From assembly GCA_019973155.2 (NCBI GenBank), contig BPQB01000062.1, positions 124,001 to 188,000 of the forward strand: a stretch of 64,000 nt of DNA, read 5' to 3'. The notes beneath the pieces are model-generated. The model searched no databases. It worked only from the letters and a program-made list of their open reading frames with translations, and was not told the origin of the DNA. Numbering within the stretch: position 1 is the first letter of the stretch; every line of letters starts with the position of its first letter. This stretch comes from Phanerochaete sordida (taxonomy: Eukaryota > Basidiomycota > Agaricomycetes > Polyporales > Phanerochaetaceae). The position numbers were made by a program, and so were the translations under genes. This document shows positions 1 through 11,576 of the stretch, piece after piece.

Positions 1-640
1 GAATCGCTTTACGAGCAGGCTCGTGACGAGCTCAGCCCGGTGAGCGCGCGGCCCTCCGCGCGCCACGAGCATTTTGGGACCGCCGACGCCTTCTGCACAC
101 GCGGCGCGCAGGAAGAAGCCATCGGCCATCGGCGTGACTGCGCCCATTCAGACGACGTCGGAGAACGGCCACGAACGCTTGCGCCGCCGCCATGCTCGCC
201 ACCGACTCCGCCGCCTGCGCACCGCCCTTCTTGCCTTCATCATCCGCGCAGTTGTCGCGAAACATATGTCCGCTTGCGAGCGAGACGAGGCCGTGGCCGG
301 AGACTTGATTACCCACGCGGAAAACACATCGGCTAGAGGGCACGCAGTGTCCGGCTCTGTCGCCAAGGTAGATTATGGGTGGCAGCGCATCTGTGTTCTT
401 GTCGCAGAGCGTCAGCCGTCCTGCTAGCGATACATCTTGAGCGGCGGGGGTCTGAGATTCCACGGAAAGGTCATGTTGAATCTCACGAGTAGCACTGCAT
501 CGATGTACAAACACACCTGATGCCATACGTCTCGCGTACTCCACGGACGTCTGCGTCTTCCAGCTTCTACGTTGGCGGTAGTACCTCCTTGCGCGCGCCG
601 CCTGTAGGCATCACGGAGCGAACTGAGCAGCGGGAAGTGA
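1..640 (-). pseudogene. Purine nucleoside phosphorylase relic 1 (truncated by window edge)
   Basis: The stretch around 40-130 matches, on the minus strand, the part of the intact PNP gene (17409-18701) that encodes the conserved region with the [10 protein letters not shown] and [11 protein letters not shown] motifs. The stretch around 560-640 matches the SDAYSRR part of PNP exon 4. Between them the match is lost and no continuous reading frame joins the pieces, so this is a dead copy. It shares an inserted GC-rich stretch with relic 2 (6195-7262) that the intact gene lacks, so the two relics probably share a history. The remaining 3' portion would lie left of base 1. Similarity was judged by eye. 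Confidence 0.65.
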
Positions 641-2188
641 ACTGTTGTCGTTGATGGACATAGAGAGGGCGTCGCCCAGAGAGAGAGACAGAAAATGTGA
701 CTATCATAGCCTGTGTCGTAGTTTTGATAAAGCGTGCACGAGGCGTTCGTGGCTGTGCAGAGTTGGCAAGACACGTTAAGCCAGAACGGGCGACATACAG
801 CGAACCTCCTGCACGCCGAGCCTCGCGGACAGCCTTATGGAATGAACTACCGTACGCAGCGCGTTCTGTAAAAACAACGGCAGGTCAGAGAAGGCGCACA
901 AAACAGAGACAGAAGACGCACCTGGCTGCGCATTGCAGAAACTAGAACCTCTGCGATGACTTCAAATACACGAGCACTCCGGTCTTCTTAGATCATGTCT
1001 AGTCTGGCAGAAGCGTTCGCCACTCTCATGCGGGACCGTGATGACCCGGTTGCTGGGGACAGGAGTAGTATGATTGGACCAGCGTCCGCACTAAGGAGAT
1101 GTGCATGTGCACGAGGAGCTTCGCCAGGGAGTCAGTATGAGCGCGTGCAGGATGGCGATCGCAGACGTACCTTTATATGCGCGTTACCGGGCTGGACACG
1201 GGGGCCTGAATCTTGGAAGATGTGGGATCCGTCGCAGATGGTGAGTTCAAAGTGGACGTCGTCAAGGGAGAGAAGAACAATGCGAAGGTTATTGCCGACG
1301 TCGTGTCACGGGTAATGCGCGTTCAAGGGGCTCTTGACTGGGCACAATCAGTGCGATGTGGACAACAAGAACATGATATGCACTGCACAGTTCTGCGCGC
1401 CGCACTTTTATAAAAGGCTTATTTTCTAGAATCTCAATCTCCAGGCGGTACTAAGGGTAATGATAGAGCTGTAGCATGTCAGTTAAGGCTAAATGACAGA
1501 CAAGAATACACACCAGTCAGAGTACGACCTCGACGAACACGTCTCCGATGAAACTAGATCCAACATCGCTTCCACGCTCCCCAACCGCAGCTTCTGCAAA
1601 ACGATTCCATCCTTATGCGAAGCTTCGAAGACCCTGAGTAGGCCCTTGGTGGAATGCCTGGGACTAAAGCATCGAACGAAGCCGGCCCAGGGCTTGGAAA
1701 CGAAGATGTCTGGAAAGTCGTCAGTCTGGACAGGCAGGAAGCGATGGCGGACGCACCTGTATGTACGTCTCGATATTCAATGACTGCGCCACAGAGAGGT
1801 ACGTATGTGTTCCTGGGGTCTTAGCCTTTGACGGGTCCTCGAAGACATAGCGGACGAGAGCAAACGAGAGCCACGCCCAGCGGCGACTGATGCCCCCAGC
1901 ACGCTTTGTGGCGGCCACGTGCGCTGCTCTGCATCCGCCGCCGCCGCCAGCCGGGGATAGATCTGCTCTCGACCTCTATCACTCGAAGGTCATCGCATGC
2001 CTTCCCACGCAAGGCCGACTCTTGTTGGATCACAAGCGCGCGGTCGCGCGTATGAACAGTCGCTACGGCGTACGGAGCACCAATCCGCTAGTCGCCAATA
2101 TCCCTGCTCGTGAGCGGCCGCCAGCCAACCTTCGCCCCTCTGCCCAGGGACACTGACCTCATCACCTGCTTCAGATATTCCCGCCAAC
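641..2188. repeat. Spacer of the PNP/F-box duplication, copy A
   Basis: This spacer is clearly similar to 7263-8366. Examples are the stretch near 1310-1470 against 7330-7500 and 1880-2160 against 7920-8350. It links PNP relic 1 to the dead F-box copy. A palindromic TATA-like ttttataaaa lies at 1407-1416. I see no supported gene in it; the short reading frames do not match their counterparts in copy B. Confidence 0.6.
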
Positions 2189-2990
2189 GTGTGCTCAGAG
2201 ATCCCACCAGCTGCCCGTTCTTACGCCACAATCCTCGACGCCCCTGCGGAGATCATGGACCTCATCTTCGTAATGCACCGCGACGCGTCAGCGACCGACA
2301 GCGGCTGCACGTCCCGCGAGGCCTTGGCCCTCCTCACGTCGTAGGCGGTCTGTAAGTTGTGGCGCGACCTTGTACAGGCGAACGAGCTGCTGTGGACCAG
2401 AATCGCGCTGCCTGGCACCGCAGGCCATGTCATGCGTGCCCTTGCTCCGGCAATCTCGCGTTGGATATCGGCCTCTGCGGTGCACGGCCAGGCATGGACG
2501 ACACGGCGCGCTCTGCCGTTCTCAAAGTACCTCTCCGGACACGAAGCATCACCCTCGCCGTCTCCGACGCACCCCAGCGATCTCTACATCGTGTTTCTGT
2601 TCCACGCGCCACGTCTCGAGACGTCCACGGTCGCGACAGAGCCCTGGAGCACCCTTGTTTGCCCTTACCCGCCTCACATTCTGAAGTCCATCGGGGCGGC
2701 GCCCCGGCTACACACGCCGGACATCCATGCGAGCGTCAGCGCCCTCCGCACCCTTCCAGCCGGCGCAACCCTCCACGCCTCTTGCTTCGTGACCGACGAC
2801 ACGCCCGACGCCGCCTCAGTGCACCTGCCCTGCCTCCGCCGCTTTCACCTCACCGGCTCCGCCTGGTGCGCCGCTGCTGTTGCGCGCGTGATCGCGGGCG
2901 GCACCTGGGTGCAGTCCCTAGGCCCGCTCGATCCTCGACCGCACACAGGAGCTGCAGCCACCCACAGACTCTAGAGGTCTCTGCGCATGC
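2189..2990 (+). pseudogene. Dead copy of the plus-strand F-box gene
   Basis: This is homologous to the intact F-box gene at 8367-9854. The counterpart of the intact start reads GTG instead of ATG at 2189. The F-box stretch (LDAPAEIMDLIF) is then readable but ends at an in-frame TAG at 2342-2344. A small deletion near 2445 shifts the frame. About 100 bp is missing near 2706-2733, between short repeats of the type cacacgc. Similarity fades by about 2990, well before the C-terminal half. Four independent lesions make this a pseudogene. Confidence 0.8.
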
Positions 2991-3639
2991 TTGGGAGGTC
3001 TGAAACGCAAGGAGCGTGCGGGTAATATTCCTCGTCGCCGGCCGCGACGGCGTGTCGGAGCGGTCTATAGCATCACTGTATGACGATTGCTCGACGAGTG
3101 CTACGTTGAAGGAATGATGTGCGCAGAGGGCAGCCCGCGCGTGAGGTTCGTTAGTGCAATTTTCGTGAAACTGGAGGATCCAGGGACCGCGACTTGCTAG
3201 TGTAAGCTTCGTGTGGCTAGGTAGACCAACTTAAACACAGCGCAAGCGCAAAGCAAGGAGAAAGCGATGTTGAACCATGTTAAATCCGCCACACGGTACT
3301 AGGCAATGGTGGTAGCAAAGGAAAATTGAGGAGGGCGCTCGTACACGAGCAGAAATTGGCAGGCAGTCTGCAGACCTTTGACGATATAAGCGATATAAGT
3401 AGACCTATGCTACAGTAGCTGAGCCAGACATGTGCAACGAGTATCGACTTGGTAGTTTTTGACTTTAGAGGTCTATAGACGGGCATTTGTATAAAAGGGG
3501 CGCATGTAGCAATTGTAGTGTTCTCAACGCTCAGATAGTATAAACCCGAAAATCTCGCAGGTTACAGTTCTTCGAAGATAGTTGATGGGTACTGGACACA
3601 GGGTCTGATCATGCACAATCAAGGCTTCGAACAGAGCTT
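2991..3639. other. Intergenic, no supported gene
   Basis: No reading frame here has a homolog in the window. A plus-strand TATA-like site (gtataaaagg) lies at about 3490, but I see no gene placed to use it. The right end is the 3' flank of the F-box gene that ends at 3640. Confidence 0.5.
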
Positions 3640-5083
3640 TCAGGGTTCGTCCTCGTCCCCCATATACACCGTCAGCTTTCCAGTGTCTTGGGTCAAAGGC
3701 ATGTTTGCCTGAATGAACGGCTTGTAGCTTTCGTTCAGCTTGTCAGACAAGATGATGCGTACGACGGGGTCCGCACTGAATTTTCCGACTTGGCTGTCGA
3801 GAGCTTCCCAGGAAAACTGGAAGTCATGGGGGAACAAGGGTAACTGTCCTTCGAATTTTATCCCGAATTCCATGATTTCCCCTGACTCCGCTGAGATCTG
3901 GAATGTAAGAATATGATCCATGGAACTGTCACGTACAACTGCCAGAAAGGAGTTTTGAAATGGGCCTGCTCTGTCGTCCGGGTCAGCTACAGTCTGTGAG
4001 CATTTCAATCGACCTCGACATTCATTTCAAACAACGTACATGACAGTTTCAGGGGGAAGTACAAGTTACTGTGCAGCATGCACCAATAGCACCGGCAGTC
4101 ATCAAAGAAAGTCTTGACGAGTGCAACGACGTGACATGCATCTTCACTGCAGACATAGATCGGAGTGTTGGCTGCAACTCGCGGAGGCGGTCGCCGAGTG
4201 GAGATGAAGAGCCAGACGAGAGGCCACGCCGCAGTGGAGCTGTAGGATTCGACATTGTGGATGTACAGGGCCGGCAAGCGACGTGCGGCCCAAAGCAATG
4301 GTGGCTCAGTAGGCTGGGTGATATTCATGCCTTCCCAAGTGATTTTATCCAGCGTTATACCTTTTGAATACGGTTTGTAGTGAGCCCAAGAGGCCACAAA
4401 GTGCATCAGGTCCTCGTATGTGGCAAAATGCAGACCTGTGAAATGGGTCGAGAAGTGAAACTTCGCATTGACACCGAGGGGAAGTGTACGGGGAAGGTCA
4501 TGGAAGAAGGAGCGAGGGGTATATTGCTTCCCAGCGGGCGGTGAATCCGACTTTTTTGAGTCCACGGAGATGGATAAGCTGAGCTCGGATCTACCTTCAC
4601 GGGAATCCTTTGGGCTAAATAGGTCACGAGGCGCGTTGCTCAGAAACTGGTGGACCCAAGGGGGCGTGGGCAGCGTGATTATGAGGCAGAGATCCTCAAC
4701 AAAGTCAGACACGTTCCGGCCAAGGGTGTTAATCGTCGCAAAGTGGAGCAGCTGACGGACGTCGGCGGCGCAGCGAAGACGTAGATTACTGAATAGGGGG
4801 GCGCGACAGTACGTGGCCCAGTACCGGCACACAAGTGCGCGCTGCCCGACGTGGCGCCTATCACTGGGGTCTTTACAGATGTCGAAAAAGGGTGGAAGGA
4901 ACATGAAAATCCTCTTGAAAAGCTCCTGAGGGATCCTATGAGCAGCCGACGGTGTCCCATTGTGAGCAATCTGGATGCGGTTAGTTCAGCGTAAATGAGT
5001 AGATTATGGGCACATGCCTTGCCAGGAATGGGGCCGCTCAGTTCAGGACTGAGTGTCTCGGAAAGGATGCTCGAGGGTTCCAT
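3640..5083 (-). CDS. F-box-like protein, minus-strand family member 1 (447 aa, 3 exons)
   Basis: Proposed exons are 5018-5083, 4040-4970 and 3640-3986. Exon 1 gives 22 residues (MEPSSILS...) and ends AAG|GCATGT, a GC donor, with a perfect CTAAC branch site before the acceptor at 4971. Intron 2 (3987-4039) has a GTACGT donor. The phases join exactly to give 447 residues. An F-box-like helix (IPQELFKRI) is followed by the family hallmark LVCRYW..Y.R.PLF. The C-terminal exon carries a conserved module (VGKF..DP.V, then E.Y.PFI.A.MP.T) of unknown function. F-box proteins usually link substrates to SCF ubiquitin ligases through Skp1; the substrate is unknown. The start was chosen because three paralogs share a 22-residue first exon. 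It has three close paralogs at 9982, 12465 and 14875. Confidence 0.75.
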
Positions 5084-6190
5084 AAGCGAAGAGCGAATAG
5101 CGACGGATGTTCGTACTGCAGGGAGAGGGGCGGAAAGCGGGTAGGTGAGGGAAGGCTTCCGAAGCTGCCATTATCAAGGGACTGCTGGGCACCGCCTCTA
5201 CACGAGGAAATCGCATTTCCTACACGTTGCATTCATTTGCGCGAGCATCGACCCCCTGCCCAAGCTGTCCTGAAAGGCTCCGAGGCGGCGAGGTCCCTGC
5301 AGGACTAGCCGCAAGGACGTCTAGTATCCTGCGCGTCGTTCCTGTACCAGGGTGCGCCCTGCAATGCGCATCGCTCCCCCGCGTCCTCCATACGCGAAGC
5401 TGCCTCTTTGCGATGAATCACGATGAAGAGAACCACGAGTGAACGGCGGCTGACACGCCCGCACGCCGCGCGCCCGTGCTCAACGGGGCGTCGAAGTCTA
5501 ATACAGCGCCCATATAGACCAGCCATGCGTACCCGGGAGCCCAAGGACGCGGATACGGAACCTTACAGTGGGCACTGTCCTAGGGCCCTGCGCCTAGAGC
5601 AGTTCACGGGCCCTGGAGCTCCTTCTCGTGCCTTCTCCTCGGCCGCTCGTACACTGGGACCCGCACAGCTCCGAGCGGTCGGGCACCGCCAGCGACTCAG
5701 GGAGAGGCGCCGCTCGGCCAAGGGCCGACGGGGCCTAATATGTCGGACGCATGACGGGCACGGGCATAGTTGCGCTCCACTCCCTCGCTGCATCCTAGGT
5801 TCACGTCAGCGGCGAGCTACATGATTACTCCTGCGCACTCACAGGACGTGTCCCCCGCAAGCGAGCAGAGAGTGGTGCCGCACCCCCGACGCGCGGTCAT
5901 CATGCACAACTGGTCAGTCAGAGGGCCCGCTCCCGTACACTGCGAAGCAGTCGTGTGCAGCGACGAGCTTACACGGTCCAACGTCCTGGTCGACGTTGTC
6001 GAGCGACCGGTACAAGCACGCGGACAGACTTACATGTCTTTTGAGAGACCCGCTAGTTCTAGTTCTACAGTGCGTATTTCGCCTTGCAAATCGCCCAATG
6101 ACATCATTTCTGCGATTAGACAGCATCAGCGGAAGATCATGGCAGCTGCGCAGACCACATACCCACAAGGCCCCGAGTCCAGAAGCAACG
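5084..6190. repeat. Duplicated upstream region (copy 1 of 3)
   Basis: This is the region upstream of F-box(-)1. Its left part (5084-5830) is similar to 13930-14640 and 16352-16990, each time just upstream of a minus-strand F-box gene. Its right part (5830-6190) is similar to 16990-17408 and leads into a PNP copy. The promoters therefore moved with the genes. The reading frames inside it are not conserved between copies, so I call no gene. Confidence 0.65.
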
Positions 6191-6194
6191 CGAG

Positions 6195-7262
6195 TCCACG
6201 CCGCCGCCGCCATGGCGCCCATGCGAGCGACAACGTGCTCGGCGAGCTGACGTATGACTCTCAGACGCTGACGTCCGTCCTCCGACAACCCCTCGCTCGA
6301 CAGTCTTCTGCATCCCCAGCGACATCTACGTCTCCGCCACCTATGCGCCCATCAGCTCCGTATCCGCCACATCCAAAACTCGAACACACCTCATAACCAA
6401 TGTCCTCCGCGAGACGCCCGACCTCCTTCGCGCCGACCACGACGTCGTTCGTGACGGAGCCCCAGCACGGCTCGCGCGACGCCCGGCTCGCGCGGCGGGC
6501 ACCTCGGGTGCGCGAACGATGTCTGCGCCTGCCGCGCGCAGGAAACTGTCTTCGGCCGGCATCTCGCCTGAGTCGAAGCGGACGACGCCGAGGAGGCGAC
6601 CGCGGCCGCTTGCGCCGCAGCCTCCTTCGCCGTCTGCCACTTCACCAGCGCCCTCGCCGTCCCGAGCGTGCGCCGCCTCGCAGCAATCCTTTTCGTCCGA
6701 CGGCACCGTTGGAGATCTCAAGGCCCTGGGGGACCAAGACCGCGGTCGCGGAGCCGTCGTCGGCTGACGTGTACGCTGTGCTTGGCACGCCGGCCAAAGA
6801 GTCGAACGCGGCCTGCGGCACGGTTGGGCGCCACATCGGAGAGACGGCTGACGATGGACGCGTCCTGTCGCTTGGCGAAGGTGTACGTGCTCTCGAGGAG
6901 TGGGAGGGTCGGCGGCGGAGCCGGTGCGCTCAGGGCGTTGACCGGCGGACAAGACGAGGCGCAAGATGCCGAACGTGGTCTTGTGCACAGAGGTTTGAGC
7001 GTCGTGATGAAGAAGCATTGCAGCGAGATGCGAGGAGGGAGTTGGTGTGGGCGGGCGTAAGACTACACAAAAAGAGCGTGTTGAGTAGACGGGCGGCGCT
7101 GCATCAACGGATGAACGCACCTGATACCATCTACTTCGCATTCTCGCCGGGCACGCTGGCACGGAGCTCGTACGGTTCACGTAGCGTCTTCCTTTCCCCG
7201 CGCGCCGGCTGTAGGCTTCGCTGGGCGGGAAGAAGCGCGGGCAGTCGGTGTTGAACATTGAT
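6195..7262 (-). pseudogene. Purine nucleoside phosphorylase relic 2
   Basis: On the minus strand three blocks match the intact PNP at 17409-18701 in the same order. About 7170-7262 matches exon 4 (PRF.P.S.AYSRR). About 6440-6560 matches exon 5 (FLRAAGAD, then PEV.AAR). About 6195-6300 matches the last exon down to the alanine-rich end. The blocks lie in different frames. The AGP.YETPAE substrate motif is not preserved and an extra GC-rich insert separates the blocks. Exons 1-3 cannot be recognised. It is a decayed copy within the [PNP - spacer - F-box] duplication. Confidence is moderate because alignment was by eye. Confidence 0.75.
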
Positions 7263-8366
7263 GATGGGCTCGCAGAGGACTTCGTCAAGTGAGGAGGACT
7301 GTGCGGCCATTAGAGCCGATGTTTTTTCTCGGGTGAAGCGCGTCCAAGGGGTTCATGACTGAGCACAGTTAGTGCGACGTGTGCAGCAAGGACATGGTAC
7401 ACACTGAAGAGCTCCTGCACATCGTACTTCTATAGAAGGCCTATTGTGTAAAAGAGTCATCCTCAGACAGCGCTACGGGTAAAAACAGAGCTGTAAAATG
7501 TCAGTCGAGCCTTACAGGACAGAGATAGAACACGCACTAATCCGAATATGACCTCAGCAACCACGGCTCCGAACCATACCCAAATCCCGCTTCCGCGCGC
7601 CTCCGCGATGACTTTCAGGAAGGTATGTCGACCTTGTACGGAGTCTCAGAAACCTTGGGGAGGCTGGCGAGATAACTGGGACTAAAGCCGCAGATGAAGC
7701 CGGCGCATGGCTTGGGAACGAACGGGATGCCTGAAGCGTCAGTCCGGGCTGACTGGAAGGCGATTTCCAACGTATCTGTGCATACACATCACACGGATAG
7801 ATCGAGGGGGAAGGTATGTGGTCGCAGACTTGAGAACACAGTCTTGGACGGGGCTCGAAGACGTCGCAGACAAGAGCAAGCAAGAGAGCCGCGCGCTGCG
7901 GCGACTGACGCCCGCGCCCCGACAGGCTTTGTGGCGGCCACGTGCCCGCCGTCGCCCGCCGGCCGCGGGCATCTCTGCTCTCGACCACTATCACTCATGC
8001 ACTCATGCATCATGGCCAGTTCAAGATTTACGTGAGCGTATGGCGCAGCAGATGCCCTGAAAAGGCAAGCGCGGCTCTTGTTGACCGACAAGAGGGACTA
8101 TAAACAATCGCTATGGCGCGGCATGGCGATGGACGACAAAAGACAACTCGGGCTGGCGTCAGCCCTACTACGCCTCTGCATCAACCGTGAGAACGCTACC
8201 TACCTCACATATATAACGCAGGTCCAGAAAGCCGTCTCCTATAACCATCCACACATTCAACCGTATCGACCGCAAGTCGCCGATATCCCCTCCCGTGTGC
8301 GGCCGACCTTCGCACCTCTGCCCAGTAACACTGACCTAATCACCTGCTCCAGATCTTCCTGCCAAC
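7263..8366. repeat. Spacer of the PNP/F-box duplication, copy B
   Basis: This is the counterpart of 641-2188. It carries the promoter region of the intact plus-strand F-box gene. A TATA-like catatataacg sits at 8208-8218, and a possible 5' leader intron acceptor (ctgctccag) sits just before the ATG context at 8353. No other gene is supported. Confidence 0.55.
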
Positions 8367-9854
8367 ATGTGCTCCGAAACCCTGCCGGCTGCCCATCCTT
8401 GCGCCACAATCCTAGATCTCCCTGCGGAGATCTTGGACCTCATCTTCGTCGTGCATCGGGACGCGTCGAAGGCCAACAGTGACTGCACGTCCCGCGAGGC
8501 TTGGGCCTTCCTCGCATTGGAGGCAGTCTGCAAACTCTGGCGCGACCTTGTGCGTGCGAACAAGCTGCTGTGGACCAGAATCGCGCTGCCTGCCCCTGCC
8601 GGCCACGTCATGCGCGCCCTCGACCGTTCCGGCGATCTCGCGCTGGACATCACGCTGTACGCTGCGGGGCCGGCCATGGACAAACCGGTGTGTTCGGATG
8701 TCCTCAACGCGCTCACCCGCACGCGAAGTATCGCCCTCGCCGTGTCCGACTCGACGCCTACCTGCGATCTCTACTCCACGTCCTCGTGCAACGCGCCACA
8801 TCTCGAAACGCTCAATGTCGGTGACAACACAGGGCGGCTCCCTCGCCCGCCACACATCCTGACGTCCATCAGCGCCGCGCCCCGTCTGCACACGCTCGAC
8901 ATCTTTGCCTACCCCAGCGTCTGGTCCGACCTGGCGCGGTTCACGGGCCTCAAAACGCTTGCCGTCCGCGCGCCCCGGCTGCACACGCCCGCCACCCAAA
9001 CAAGCATCAGCACCCTCACGGCCGTCCTCCACGCCCTGGCATCCCTCGCGGACCTCAACCTATTCTGCCACGTGACCGACGACACGCACGACGCCGCACC
9101 GGTGCACCTCCCGCGCCTCCGCCGCCTGCGTCTCACCGGCCGCGCCTGGTGCACCGCCGCCGTCCTGCGCGCGCTCGCCTTCCCGCGCGCCGTGCGCGTG
9201 CGCGTGGGCGGCACCTGGGCGCAGCCCCTGGGCCGCATCGACTTCCGCGACACGTACACCTCGGTGGTCCTCACGGGCGCGATCCCCGCGCTCACCGGCG
9301 GCGCGCGCATCGCAGCGCTGCGCCTCGCCCTCACGCGCGACGAGCTCGCCGTCGCGGGCTTCGCGCACCCCGCCGCGTGCGCCCCGCGCTTCGTCGTGCG
9401 CGTCTCGCAGGAGGACCTCTTCCTCGACGGGTTTCTCGACGCGCTGCCGCTCGACGAGCTCTACACCTTGGCTGTCACACAGCATGAAGACGCGAGCCGC
9501 GCATCGGCGGAGTGGCTCGCCGAGAGCCTCGCGGGCGCGCTCGCCCGCGTGCGCACGCTCACGCTGCAGGGCGGTGGGCTCGCATGGCTTCGGGAGGTGC
9601 TCGCGGAGTGCGCAGCACTGCACACGCTCGAGCTCGTGGGCCACGCCTTCCCCGGTTCGTGCTCCTGCACGCCGGACGGCGCGAAGGCTGACTGCTTCCA
9701 TGAGCTCGAGCGCGCGTTGGCGGCGCGCTATGCCGGGGTAGGTGCGCGCTTGCCGGAGCTAAGGCTCGTTCGTTGCAACGTGCCTGACGGCGCGAAGGGC
9801 CTGTTCGTGCCGTATGTCGAGGTGCTGAGCGAGGGAGGGGGTGATTCTGAGTAA
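8367..9854 (+). CDS. F-box protein, plus-strand type (495 aa)
   Basis: This is a single open exon of 495 codons. Residues 15-30 (ILDLPAEILDLIF) begin an F-box-like domain that continues through ALEAVCKLWRDLV and LLWTRIALP, the usual basidiomycete F-box arrangement. The remainder is leucine-rich with regular L..L.L spacing, suggesting an LRR-like substrate-binding part. The start is supported by the F-box beginning soon after it and by the match of the upstream sequence to the dead copy at 2189, where this ATG is GTG. The gene ends tail to tail with F-box(-)2, only 127 bp away. The likely role is substrate receptor of an SCF ubiquitin ligase (family knowledge); the target is unknown. The second half is extremely GC-rich and produces long antisense frames, which I ignored. 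Confidence 0.8.
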   Translation: MCSETLPAAHPCATILDLPAEILDLIFVVHRDASKANSDCTSREAWAFLALEAVCKLWRDLVRANKLLWTRIALPAPAGHVMRALDRSGDLALDITLYAAGPAMDKPVCSDVLNALTRTRSIALAVSDSTPTCDLYSTSSCNAPHLETLNVGDNTGRLPRPPHILTSISAAPRLHTLDIFAYPSVWSDLARFTGLKTLAVRAPRLHTPATQTSISTLTAVLHALASLADLNLFCHVTDDTHDAAPVHLPRLRRLRLTGRAWCTAAVLRALAFPRAVRVRVGGTWAQPLGRIDFRDTYTSVVLTGAIPALTGGARIAALRLALTRDELAVAGFAHPAACAPRFVVRVSQEDLFLDGFLDALPLDELYTLAVTQHEDASRASAEWLAESLAGALARVRTLTLQGGGLAWLREVLAECAALHTLELVGHAFPGSCSCTPDGAKADCFHELERALAARYAGVGARLPELRLVRCNVPDGAKGLFVPYVEVLSEGGGDSE

Positions 9855-9981
9855 TTTGTGGCTGCTCTACTTTGCGCTCGGGGCATGTATCGAATACACC
9901 TAAGATTGCAATATCCATGTACAAAGTACGAACGAGCGTGCGCGAATGGATGCTGCGATGCTAGTCCATGAGCCTTCTCCG

Positions 9982-11576
9982 TTACTTCCGCGATTTCTCA
10001 AGCTCCCACACAATGTCCTGGACCAATCGCGTCTCTGCTTGAATGAATGGCCTGTAGTATTCGTGCGTCCCTTCCGGCAAAATCACTTGGACGACGGGGC
10101 TTGGATCGAACTTGCTGACTTGCTTGCCGAAGACCTGCCAGGGAAATTGGAGGGCCTCGGGAGATGCAGGTAGACCGCCTGCATCCAATCCATCGTCATT
10201 CGACGTATTGTCGTCCGACGTGTCGTCGTCTGCCATCCCATCATCCGACGTATCGGCGTCCGCTATATCATCATCTGACATGTCGTCATCCAATGCATCG
10301 TCCTCCAACATCAATGTCAGCCGGACTGTCGCGACGTCTCCAGAGTCCTTCGTGAGGAACAGTTCAAGACAGTGGGTGTTGTCCTCATGTTTGACCGCCA
10401 GGACGGGATCTCCCGCACGATGGTTATCAGCAAATGCTGCAACACAGTCAGCTATCCCGGTCAACCGCGTCATCGCAATGTATGGATCGTACACGTCGGA
10501 CACAGCTCGACCCCCTTCTTCGGATCCTGCGTGCACAGCGCGCAGCGGCAGCCATCAAAGACGGCCTGCACAAGCTCCGCTGCATGGCACGCGCTCTCGC
10601 CGCGCACAAAAATCGCAGTGTACGCTCCGTCACGCGGAGGCCGCGGCGGGCGCCGGGTGGCGATCAGGAGCCAGAGGAGCGGCCACACGGCGGTGCAGTC
10701 CTTCGCGTGGATGTAGTCGACGTACAGGTTCGGCGAGCGGGCGAGGGACCTGGGCGGCGGGGGCTCGGAGGGCTGTGCGGCGTCCATGCCGTCCCAGGTG
10801 ACGTGCGCCAGGGTGATCGCGCCCTCGTACGCGGTGCAGGGCGCCCACGACGCCGCGAAGCGGATGAGGTCGCTGTATGCCGCGAAATGCATGTGCGCGA
10901 GCGTCGCGTCGAGGGGAAACATGGCGTCGATGGTGACGGGGAGCGTGCGAGGGAGGTCGTGGAAGATGGAGCGCGGCGCGCACTGCCGCGTCACCGTGGA
11001 CGACGTCTCCGGCACGAGAGACGAGATGCGGACGTCGATCGCAGGCGTGAGCGCGCCGTCGCCGAGGCGCGGGTCGTGGGAGCCCATCCGCAGCTCACGC
11101 AGCGTCTTGCACAGGATGAGATGGACCCACGGCGGCGCCGGAAGAGAGACCACGAGGATGATCAGCTCCACGAAGTCCGTCACGCTGTGCCCCAGGGTAG
11201 AGACCGTTGCAAACTCGAGCAGCTGGTGGGCGTCGGCGGCACAGCGCAGCGTGAGCTTGCTGAAGAGGGGCCCGCGGCAGTATGCGGCCCAGTACCGGCA
11301 CACGAGCGCGCACCGCGCGACCTCGCGCTTCTCGCTCGCGGGCGCTGGGTCGTTTCTGCTGTCGTGCGCGACGTGTGTCACGATCCGTTTGAAAAGCTCT
11401 TGGGGTATCCGAAGTGCGGCTGGCTGTACATGGTAGATGGTAATTAGAGCACGATTAATTCGATATGAAACGGGAAGACATTCGTCGCGTACCCTTTTGA
11501 ACCACCTGCGAAGATGACGAGCACGTATCGCATCCGCGTCCCGCAGCGGTTCGGGAGAGATACTTGACGGTACCAT
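9982..11576 (-). CDS. F-box-like protein, minus-strand family member 2, with Asp-rich insert
   Basis: Proposed exons are 11493-11576, 10493-11423 and 9982-10436, giving 489 residues. Intron 1 (11424-11492) has a GTACGC donor, a CTAAT branch site and a tACAG acceptor, unlike the GC-AG intron of its three paralogs. Intron 2 starts GTACGA; its acceptor could be at 10437 or, matching the paralogs, at 10452 (both in frame). Exon 2 is 931 nt, the same length as in family member 1. The F-box helix (IPQELFKRI), LVCRYW and the C-terminal VGKF-like/PFIQAE module are conserved. The third exon carries an Asp/Ser-rich run encoded by a 15-bp repeat that is absent from its relatives. The reading frame also stays open up to 11735 if intron 1 is retained, so the start is less sure than the core. 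Confidence 0.7.
10187..10311 (-). repeat. 15-bp coding minisatellite (DDxSD repeat)
   Basis: Seven to eight imperfect 15-bp units of the type tcatcatccgacgta encode an Asp/Ser-rich stretch (DDDMSDDDIADADTSDDGMA on the minus strand) in the last exon of F-box(-)2. The three paralogs have only a few acidic residues or nothing at this position. Confidence 0.85.

Noticed and set aside
9060..9701. Long minus-strand frame (213 codons) opposite the F-box gene
   Set aside because: It lies antisense to a clear F-box/LRR coding region, has Arg/Glu/Ala-biased composition and no domain; it is a GC-skew shadow.
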